The notes beneath the pieces are model-generated. The model had not been told where the DNA came from, did no database searches, and saw only the letters and a program-made list of their open reading frames with translations. 64,000 nucleotides of DNA, taken from contig NZ_CP041046.1 in NCBI RefSeq assembly GCF_006385595.1, positions 4,044,501 to 4,108,500 on the forward strand, given 5' to 3'. Of the stretch, positions 25,795 through 31,969 are shown piece after piece. This DNA comes from Luteibacter pinisoli (lineage in GTDB: Bacteria > Pseudomonadota > Gammaproteobacteria > Xanthomonadales > Rhodanobacteraceae). The position numbers and the translations under genes are program-made. The first letter of the stretch is position 1, and every line of letters starts with the position of its first letter.

Positions 25795-25981
25795 GGCGTT
25801 CCCTGCGATGTTCGCCAGCGCACTTTACATTTGCCTTGTTCCTACATACGACCCCGGGTCGGCCTTACGTGGTTGTTGTGCATGTCCGCCTTCGTACGGA
25901 AAGCCTTGAGACCGCGTGGCTCTCCCACCTGATCCTTTGGATCAAGGTCGTTTGGTGCGCAGCGGCATCGCGGAGAACGCC
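25795..25981 (+). ncRNA. ssrS: 6S RNA
   Basis: 6S RNA mimics an open promoter and holds RNA polymerase with sigma-70 in stationary phase. This stretch of about 187 bases lies between zapA and fau, the standard location. The ends pair almost completely: GGCGTTCCCTGCGATG (25795-25810) with CATCGCGGAGAACGCC (25966-25981), two mismatches. The 5' GATGTTCGC and 3' GCGGCATC..CGGAGA resemble E. coli 6S RNA. An internal perfect hairpin, GATCC TTT GGATC (25931-25943), corresponds to the E. coli GAACC..GGTTC stem. A T-rich run (25982-25992) follows and may act as terminator. The exact ends are inferred. Confidence 0.9.
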
Positions 25982-26087
25982 TCCTTTATTTTTGCCGGCT
26001 GGCCCCTCGGGCTGGTCAGCGCCTTGCCCGCGGCACCGGGTGAGGCGGCTCGCGGGCACCCAGACTGTGCCGTTCGGCTGAACGACC
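25982..26087. other. Gap between 6S RNA and fau, no gene seen
   Basis: Of the 299 bases between zapA and fau, the first part is 6S RNA. The remaining 106 bases start with a T-rich stretch (TCCTTTATTTTT) that probably ends 6S transcription, then continue GC-rich with no open frame that looks coding. Confidence 0.5.
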
Positions 26088-26699
26088 ATGTCAAAGCTCC
26101 CCGAGAGACGTGAACTGCGGGCCGACCTGGTCCAGCGCCGCCGCGAGCTCAAGCCCGCCGAGCGTGTCGCCGCGGCGTCCGGCCTGCGCCGGTCGCTGGA
26201 GCAGCTCCCTGAATTCCTTACCGATACCCACGTGGCCGGCTACTGGGCCACGGGCGGCGAGCTGCCGCTGAACGTGGCGATTGGCCCGCTGAGCGATCGC
26301 GGCCAGACCTTCTACCTGCCCATCGTCACCAAATCCGGCGGCAAGCGGCGCCTGACCTTCGCCCCGTGGACCACGGGCCAGGACGTGGAGTCAAACGAAC
26401 TGGGCATTCCCGAACCGAAGGCGGCGACGCACATCATCGAGGCCGACAAGCTCGACCTGGTGCTCGTGCCCCTGCTCGGCTTCGACCGGAAGGGCAACCG
26501 CCTGGGTTTCGGCGGCGGCTACTACGACCGCAGCTTCGAATTCCTCCGCGACCAGGCACGCCCGGCCAAACCGTTGCTGGTGGGCGTCGGCTACCACTTC
26601 CAGGAACTGCCCGGCATTGAAACCGCCGAGTGGGACATCAAGCTGGATTACGTGGCCACGGACAAGGAACTGATCGACTGCACGGGTGGCGCGGCATGA
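26088..26699 (+). CDS. fau: 5-formyltetrahydrofolate cyclo-ligase
   Basis: Converts 5-formyl-THF to 5,10-methenyl-THF using ATP, so returning a folate store to the active pool. The 203 residues show the N-terminal basic motif RELRADLVQRRREL, the substrate-binding part GYWATGGELP, and the signature GFDRKGNRLGFGGGYYD (about residues 132-148) near the ATP site. The ending (WDIKLDYVATDKELI) matches the family. It is downstream of 6S RNA, as in many gammaproteobacteria (E. coli ygfA), and overlaps the EVE gene by an ATGA. Confidence 0.95.
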   Translation: MSKLPERRELRADLVQRRRELKPAERVAAASGLRRSLEQLPEFLTDTHVAGYWATGGELPLNVAIGPLSDRGQTFYLPIVTKSGGKRRLTFAPWTTGQDVESNELGIPEPKAATHIIEADKLDLVLVPLLGFDRKGNRLGFGGGYYDRSFEFLRDQARPAKPLLVGVGYHFQELPGIETAEWDIKLDYVATDKELIDCTGGAA

Positions 26700-27154
26700 A
26701 GTACTGGCTCATGAAGTCCGAGCCGGACGCGTTTTCGATCGACGACCTGGAACGCAAGGGCGTCGAGCCCTGGGATGGCGTGCGCAACTACCAGGCGCGG
26801 AACTTCATGCGCGATGGCATGAAGCCGGGCGACAAGATCTTCTTCTACCACTCCAACACGGATGTCCCGGGCATCGTGGGCATCGCCACCGTGGCGTCGC
26901 CGGCATATCCGGACGAAAGCCAGTTCAACCCGAAGTCGAAGTATTACGACGAGAAGAGCAAGCGCGAAGAACCGCGCTGGATGCTTGTCGACGTGAAGTT
27001 CGAACGGAAGTTCAAGCGCACCGTCTCGCTGGACGAGATGAAGGCGCGTGAGGAACTGGCCGACATGCCGCTGGTGCGCAAGGGCAACCGGCTTTCCGTC
27101 ATGCCCGTCGCCAAGCACGACTGGGACATCATCCTGAAGCTGGAAAAAGCATGA
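26696..27154 (+). CDS. EVE domain protein
   Basis: 152-residue single EVE domain protein, a PUA-related fold that has been linked to recognition of modified bases in DNA or RNA. Family blocks visible: MKYWLMKSEPDAFSIDDL at the start, WDGVRNYQARNFMRDGMK (about residues 23-40), KIFFYHSNTDVPGIVGIATV (about 45-64) and the aromatic residues that form the binding pocket. The ATG at 26696 overlaps the fau stop by an ATGA and rpiA by another, so it is in the fau-rpiA unit. The molecular target is not predictable. Confidence 0.92.
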   Translation: MKYWLMKSEPDAFSIDDLERKGVEPWDGVRNYQARNFMRDGMKPGDKIFFYHSNTDVPGIVGIATVASPAYPDESQFNPKSKYYDEKSKREEPRWMLVDVKFERKFKRTVSLDEMKAREELADMPLVRKGNRLSVMPVAKHDWDIILKLEKA

Positions 27155-27804
27155 GCCAGGACAACGAGAAGCGCCTTGCCGCCGAAACCGCCGCGTTCAA
27201 CTACGTGGGCAAGAGCCACAAGGACAGCATCATCGGTGTCGGCACCGGCTCCACGGTGAATTTCTTCATCGACGAGCTGCCGCAGTACCGTGACCGTATC
27301 AAGGCCTGCGTTTCCAGCTCCGAAGCCTCCAGCGACCGCCTGCGCAAGCTGGGCTTCGATGTGATGGACCTCAACGCCGCCGGCCGCCTCGACCTGTATG
27401 TCGATGGCGCGGACGAGTGCGATGCGAACAAGTGCCTGATCAAGGGCGGCGGCGCGGCACTCACCCGCGAGAAGATCGTCGCCTCGGCGTCCGATAAGTT
27501 CGTCTGCATCATCGACGCGACCAAGCGCGTCGACGTGCTCGGCACGTTTCCGCTGCCGATCGAAGTGATCCCGATGGCGCGCAGCCTCGTGGCCCGTGAA
27601 CTCACCGCAATGGGCGGCACGCCGGTGTGGCGCGATGGCGTCACCACCGATAACGGCAACTGGATCATCGACGTGCACGGCTGGCGCATCACGGACCCCG
27701 TCGCGCTTGAGGCCCAGCTCAACCAGATCACCGGCATCGTCTGCGTCGGCCTGTTTGCGAAGCGCCGCGCCGACGTCGTGATCATGGGCAATCGCGAGAT
27801 CTGA
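27151..27804 (+). CDS. rpiA: Ribose-5-phosphate isomerase A
   Basis: Interconverts ribose 5-phosphate and ribulose 5-phosphate in the pentose phosphate pathway. The 217-residue length is typical. Family motifs are GVGTGSTVNFFIDEL (about residues 30-44, phosphate site), DLYVDGADECDAN (about 79-91, catalytic acid) and IKGGGAALTREKI (about 95-107, with the key lysine). The closing segment GIVCVGLFAKRRADVVIMG is normal. It follows the EVE gene with an ATGA overlap, and rmuC begins 24 bases after its stop. Confidence 0.97.
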   Translation: MSQDNEKRLAAETAAFNYVGKSHKDSIIGVGTGSTVNFFIDELPQYRDRIKACVSSSEASSDRLRKLGFDVMDLNAAGRLDLYVDGADECDANKCLIKGGGAALTREKIVASASDKFVCIIDATKRVDVLGTFPLPIEVIPMARSLVARELTAMGGTPVWRDGVTTDNGNWIIDVHGWRITDPVALEAQLNQITGIVCVGLFAKRRADVVIMGNREI

Positions 27805-27816
27805 GACGAAGGCGGG

Positions 27817-27822
27817 TAAGCT
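27817..27822 (+). promoter_or_regulatory. Candidate -10 element (TAAGCT) for rmuC, possibly leaderless
   Basis: TAAGCT ends 7 bases before the rmuC ATG, the same spacing as the TATAGT element of the zapB-like gene. There is no clear -35 box, and rmuC could also be read through from rpiA. Low confidence. Confidence 0.3.
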
Positions 27823-27828
27823 TCCGCC

Positions 27829-29286
27829 ATGACTCTCGAAACCCTTCTCCTTATCGCCCTGCTCCTGGTCGGCCTCGGCTGCCTGGGGCTGCTCTTCGTC
27901 CTGCTCTCGCGCGGCAAGCACGACGACGGCAGTGCCGCCCGCTTCGACGCGCTGCGTGACGATAGCCGCCGCCTTGAAAGCGTGCTGCGCGATGAGCAGC
28001 GCGCCGGCCGCGGCGAGCTGGGCGAAAGCTTCGGCCAGTTCCGAAGCCACGTGCAGGAGCAGTTCCAGGCCGCCGCCGCCCAGCAGCACGAGCGCATCGA
28101 GGGCTTCGGCCGCCGGCTGGACCAGCTCACCGAGCGCACCGATAACGGCCTGCAGTCCCTGCGCCAGGGCCTGGCCGACGATTCGCGCAAGACCCGCGAA
28201 GAATCTGCCCTGACCCTGAAGCACTTCGGCGAGCTGATCGACCAGCGCTTCACCGCGCTCACCGCCGACAACGAAAAGCGCATGGCCGACATGCGCGGCA
28301 CGCTGGAAACGCGCCTGGCCGCCATCCAGCAGGACAACGCCGCCAAGCTGGAACAGATGCGCGCGACGGTCGACGAGAAGCTGCAGTCCACGCTGGAAAC
28401 GCGTCTGGGCCAGTCGTTCCAGCTCGTGTCCGAGCGGCTGGAAGCCGTGCAGCGCGGCCTCGGCGAGATGCAGGCCCTGGCCGCCGGCGTGGGCGACCTC
28501 AAGCGCGTCCTGACCAACGTGAAAACCCGCGGCACCTTCGGCGAGGTGCAGCTTGGCGCCCTGCTCGAGCAGATCCTCATCGCCGAGCAGTACGACGCCA
28601 ACGTCGCCACCGTGCCGGGCTCCAGCGAGCGCGTGGAATACGCCATCCGCCTGCCCGGCGCCGAAGACGGCTCCCCGGTGTGGCTGCCGATCGACGCGAA
28701 GTACCCCATCGAGGACTACCAGCGCCTGCTGGATGCCCAGGACAATGCCGACGCCGAGGGCGTGCTCAGCGCCGGCAAGGCCCTGGAAGCGCGCGTGCGC
28801 GACGAGGCCAAGCGGATCCGCAGCAAGTACGTCTCGCCGCCGCACACCACCGATTTCGCCATCCTGTTCCTGCCCACCGAAGGCCTCTACGCCGAGGTGA
28901 TCCGCCGCCCGGGGCTGTCCGACCAGCTGCAGCGCGACCACCGGGTGACCGTGGCCGGCCCGACCACGCTGACCGCCCTGCTGAACAGCCTGCAGATGGG
29001 CTTCCGCACGCTGGCCATCGAAAAGCGCTCGTCCGAGGTCTGGCAGGTGCTGGCCGCGGTCAAGGGTGAGTTCGGCAAGTTCGGCGTGGTGCTGGAAAAG
29101 ACCCGCAAGCAGCTGGACACGGTGCGCAACAGCATCGACAACGCCGGAGTCCGCACCCGCGCCATCGAGCGCAAGCTGCGCGGGGTGGAATCGCTCAGCG
29201 GCGATGAATCCCAGCGCCTGCTGGACCTGGCGGCGGGCCCGGACGAGCCGGACAGCGAGTCCGAGGCCGAGCCCGACGAGGCCTGA
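27829..29286 (+). CDS. rmuC: DNA recombination protein RmuC
   Basis: 485-residue RmuC, a membrane-anchored coiled-coil protein with a C-terminal nuclease-like domain, implicated in limiting inversions at short repeats. One N-terminal membrane segment (LLLIALLLVGLGCLGLLFVLL, about residues 4-24) is followed by a long coiled coil (about 50-230) and then the RmuC domain (about 225-450) with the blocks NVKTRGTFGEVQLG, WLPIDAKYPIEDYQRL, FAILFLPTEGLYAEV and TLTALLNSLQMGFRTLAIEKRS. A charged acidic tail ends the protein. Length and order are normal. Confidence 0.95.
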   Translation: MTLETLLLIALLLVGLGCLGLLFVLLSRGKHDDGSAARFDALRDDSRRLESVLRDEQRAGRGELGESFGQFRSHVQEQFQAAAAQQHERIEGFGRRLDQLTERTDNGLQSLRQGLADDSRKTREESALTLKHFGELIDQRFTALTADNEKRMADMRGTLETRLAAIQQDNAAKLEQMRATVDEKLQSTLETRLGQSFQLVSERLEAVQRGLGEMQALAAGVGDLKRVLTNVKTRGTFGEVQLGALLEQILIAEQYDANVATVPGSSERVEYAIRLPGAEDGSPVWLPIDAKYPIEDYQRLLDAQDNADAEGVLSAGKALEARVRDEAKRIRSKYVSPPHTTDFAILFLPTEGLYAEVIRRPGLSDQLQRDHRVTVAGPTTLTALLNSLQMGFRTLAIEKRSSEVWQVLAAVKGEFGKFGVVLEKTRKQLDTVRNSIDNAGVRTRAIERKLRGVESLSGDESQRLLDLAAGPDEPDSESEAEPDEA

Positions 29287-29293
29287 GCCGCGC

Positions 29294-29299
29294 TACAAT
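29294..29299 (+). promoter_or_regulatory. Candidate -10 element (TACAAT) for folE
   Basis: TACAAT lies 34 bases before the folE start, between the rmuC stop and folE. It would also drive the condensin genes downstream. No clear -35 hexamer is visible at the expected distance. Confidence 0.35.
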
Positions 29300-29332
29300 G
29301 CGCGTTTGCACCGTCTTTAAGGAACCCCGCCG

Positions 29333-29929
29333 ATGAGCGACGACTCCAGCTCCCGTCCGGTCACCCGCGAACAGGCCGAAGAGGCCGTTCGCACCCTGCT
29401 GCTGTGGGCGGGTGAGGATCCGAAGCGGGAGGGCCTGCTCGACACGCCCAAGCGCGTGGTCAAGGCCTACTCCGACTGGTTCAAGGGTTACGACGAAGAC
29501 CCGGCCGAGTACCTGCGTCGCACCTTCAAGGAAGTGGAAGGCTACGACGAGATGATCGTGCTGCGCGACATCGAGTTCGAAAGCCACTGCGAACACCACA
29601 TGGCGCCGATCATCGGCCGCGCGCACGTGGGCTACGTGCCGACCGACCGCGTCGTCGGCATCAGCAAGCTGGCCCGCGTGGTCGATGGCTTCGCCCGCCG
29701 CTTCCAGGTGCAGGAAAAGCTCACCGCGCAGATCGCCCATTGCATCGAAGACACCCTGCGCCCGCGTGGCGTGGGCGTGGTGATCGATGCCAGCCACGAA
29801 TGCATGACCACCCGTGGCGTGCACAAGCGCGGCGTGTCGATGGTGACGAGCCAGATGCTCGGCAGCTTCCGCGAGGATCCGCGCACCCGCGGCGAGTTCC
29901 TCCGCTTCGTCGGCGTCGACCGTCGCTGA
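29333..29929 (+). CDS. folE: GTP cyclohydrolase I
   Basis: Opens the GTP ring to make dihydroneopterin triphosphate, the first step of folate synthesis. The 198-residue protein shows the zinc ligands C86 and H89 in FESHCEHHMAP and C157 in DASHECMTTRG, with GYVPTDRVVGISKLARVVD (about 100-118) and the substrate motif FQVQEKLTAQIA (about 124-135). All are intact. The gene is followed after 2 bases by a TTG-started gene (the kleisin-like protein), so folE may share its transcript with the condensin operon. Confidence 0.97.
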   Translation: MSDDSSSRPVTREQAEEAVRTLLLWAGEDPKREGLLDTPKRVVKAYSDWFKGYDEDPAEYLRRTFKEVEGYDEMIVLRDIEFESHCEHHMAPIIGRAHVGYVPTDRVVGISKLARVVDGFARRFQVQEKLTAQIAHCIEDTLRPRGVGVVIDASHECMTTRGVHKRGVSMVTSQMLGSFREDPRTRGEFLRFVGVDRR

Positions 29930-29931
29930 CC

Positions 29932-31242
29932 TTGAGCGGGCCAGCTGACACCACCGTCCACGACGAACGCCTGCAGGATCTTTTCCGCGACGGCACCGTC
30001 GTCGAGGACCTCCCTGCCGTTTTCCCGCTGCTGCGCGGGCGTGGCCTGTTGCGCGCGTTCTCCGCGCTGTTCCATGGCAGCGAGGCGCAGGTACTCCTGC
30101 GCCTGCTGGTGCTGCGCACCCTGGGCGCGCGCACGCACGCCACGGAGTGGACGCCGCAGGAAATCCGCGACCACCTCGCCTTCGTCGATCCGGTCAAGCT
30201 CGAGACCGTCGTCCAGCGCCTGAAAGACCACGACCTGCTGGTGTACGACACGGAAACCCAGCGCTATCGCGTGGGGCCCGTGGGGCGCAAGGCGCTGGGC
30301 GCCATCGCCACGATGCTCGAATTCGAGCACGACGATGACGACGGCCTCGGCTACCTCACCGCGCAGCTCGCCGCGGGGCAGGCCGTGGGCCGCGTGTCGG
30401 TCGACGAACTCGGCCACCTGCTCGCTCGCCTCGCGGAACTGAAGGAAGACTTCGACCGCGCCGTGCTTTCCGGCTCCGAACACCGCATCCGCCGCGCCGC
30501 CGAGCGCCTGGAATCGGTGTGGACCTGGGTGGAGAAAGGCACCGAGGTGGTCGCCGCGATCACCGAGCAGGACGAACTGGAGCCTGCCGCGCATCGCCTC
30601 GCCCAGGCCGTGGGCCGCGCGCAGAGCGCGCTGCTGCGCCAGGCCGGCGTGTTCCAGCGCGAACTCAACAAGATCGACCAGCACCGCGTGCACCTGGGCC
30701 GCACCGGCCTGTCCTCCTCGGATCTCGTCGGCTGGCTGCGCGCGCAGGACATCGACGCGCTGGCCGCCTTCGAGGACGGCCAGCTGGCACTGCCCCTGCC
30801 CACCGCGTTCCTGCATGACCAGATCGCGCTGGACGTGGCTGAGTACGAGCTGCTGGACCGCGAGCGCCTGGCCGCCGAGGTCACCACGCTGCCCTCGGCC
30901 GAGACGCCGCCGGACAGCGCCGACCTGCCCATGGGCGAGGAAGACCTGCGCCACCTTGATGACTGGCACGCCGAACTCGCCGCCATCGCCGCACCGCGCG
31001 AACTCGCCGAGACACTGCGCGGCGACGACTACGCGCTGTCCGCCTACCGCCTGTCGCTGCTTGGCCTGCTGGGCGATCCGGAATCCGCGGCACTGGAAGG
31101 CGGCACCGCCGACCTCGCCCGCCTGCCGCTCGCGCTGGAAATCGACACCGTGCTGATCGACCCCGACCTGCCCCAGATCGCGCTTGTGAGCGCCGGCCGC
31201 CTGCGCCCGCGCACCACCGCGAAGGACACCCCCGATGCATGA
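29932..31242 (+). CDS. MksF-like kleisin, condensin subunit
   Basis: 436-residue protein that I read as the kleisin of a MksBEF/Wadjet-type condensin. The N-terminal part (about residues 45-120) is a winged helix: LLRLLVLRTLGARTHATEW, then DHLAFVDPVKLETVVQRLKD and a wing LLVYDTETQRYRVG. A long helical, coiled-coil-like middle follows (about 145-290), ending in an acidic C-terminal part. The assignment rests mainly on gene order and partner types, since kleisins are poorly conserved. The only sensible start is TTG 29932, 2 bases after folE, without a strong ribosome site. Its end overlaps the next gene by 8 bases. Confidence 0.65.
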   Translation: MSGPADTTVHDERLQDLFRDGTVVEDLPAVFPLLRGRGLLRAFSALFHGSEAQVLLRLLVLRTLGARTHATEWTPQEIRDHLAFVDPVKLETVVQRLKDHDLLVYDTETQRYRVGPVGRKALGAIATMLEFEHDDDDGLGYLTAQLAAGQAVGRVSVDELGHLLARLAELKEDFDRAVLSGSEHRIRRAAERLESVWTWVEKGTEVVAAITEQDELEPAAHRLAQAVGRAQSALLRQAGVFQRELNKIDQHRVHLGRTGLSSSDLVGWLRAQDIDALAAFEDGQLALPLPTAFLHDQIALDVAEYELLDRERLAAEVTTLPSAETPPDSADLPMGEEDLRHLDDWHAELAAIAAPRELAETLRGDDYALSAYRLSLLGLLGDPESAALEGGTADLARLPLALEIDTVLIDPDLPQIALVSAGRLRPRTTAKDTPDA

Positions 31243-31969
31243 TGAAACCGCCAGCCTGGTGACCCGCCTGCTCGCGCAGCGCTGGCTGCCGCGCGATGAC
31301 GTACAGGCGCGCAAGGCGCTGCTGGATGAAGCCTTTCGCGAAGACCTGGACCGCCGCCTCGAAGCGGTGGGCCTGGAACTGCGCGAACACCCCTACGCCG
31401 CCTACATCGGCCTCGCCGTGGCGCGCAAAAGCGAGCGCGCGGTCTTCGGCGGCAGCGACAGCTGGATCTCCAACACCATGCAGCTGGACCGCGACGGCGT
31501 CGCCCTGCTGGTGGTGATCTGGGCGCTGATCGTGCTGCCCAAGCGCCAGCGCCAGGTGGAACGCCAGGAAATCGAGGCCGCCGCGTCGCAGAGCCAGATG
31601 TTCGCCGAGCAGAAGCCCATCCCGCGCGACCCGACGGTATCGCCGGTGATTGCCGAGCGCACCCTGCTCGCCGACTTCGGCGAGAAGCTCGGCGGCAAGA
31701 TGCGCATCAACATCCTGCTCGGCACGTTGAGCCGTTTGGGCTTCATCATCCGCAAGCGCGGCGATGGCCCCGACGGTCGCCTGATCGCCGAAGGCCCGCT
31801 GCTCGATCTCGCCTTCGACTACGAGCGCACCGCGCGACGCATCCTGGATGGCGCCCTGGGCGACCTGCTCGCCGACGCCGCCACGCGCGCAGCGCAGGCT
31901 CCCTCGGCCGACACCGATGACGACGAACTGCTGGACGATACGGACACCGAGGTGACTGACGATGTTTGA
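31235..31969 (+). CDS. MksE-like KITE protein, condensin subunit
   Basis: 244-residue protein with the size and position of MksE, the winged-helix (KITE) subunit that joins kleisin and SMC. The central segments (about residues 65-95, GVALLVVIWALIVLPKRQRQ, and 135-185, ADFGEKLGGKMRINILLGTLSRLGFI) look like two winged-helix units, and IRKRGDGPDGRLIAEGPLLDL would be the wing. A strongly acidic tail (about 220-244, DTDDDELLDDTDTEVTDDV) ends it. It overlaps the gene before and the gene after by 8 bases each, so all three proteins should be made in fixed proportion. Confidence 0.7.
   Translation: MHDETASLVTRLLAQRWLPRDDVQARKALLDEAFREDLDRRLEAVGLELREHPYAAYIGLAVARKSERAVFGGSDSWISNTMQLDRDGVALLVVIWALIVLPKRQRQVERQEIEAAASQSQMFAEQKPIPRDPTVSPVIAERTLLADFGEKLGGKMRINILLGTLSRLGFIIRKRGDGPDGRLIAEGPLLDLAFDYERTARRILDGALGDLLADAATRAAQAPSADTDDDELLDDTDTEVTDDV

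Noticed and set aside
25836..26152. Small open frames inside and around the 6S RNA gene
   Set aside because: They lack family matches and lie in the structured RNA between zapA and fau, so they are chance frames.
26944..28941. Long minus-strand frame over rpiA and rmuC
   Set aside because: Antisense to two recognisable proteins; low-complexity translation.
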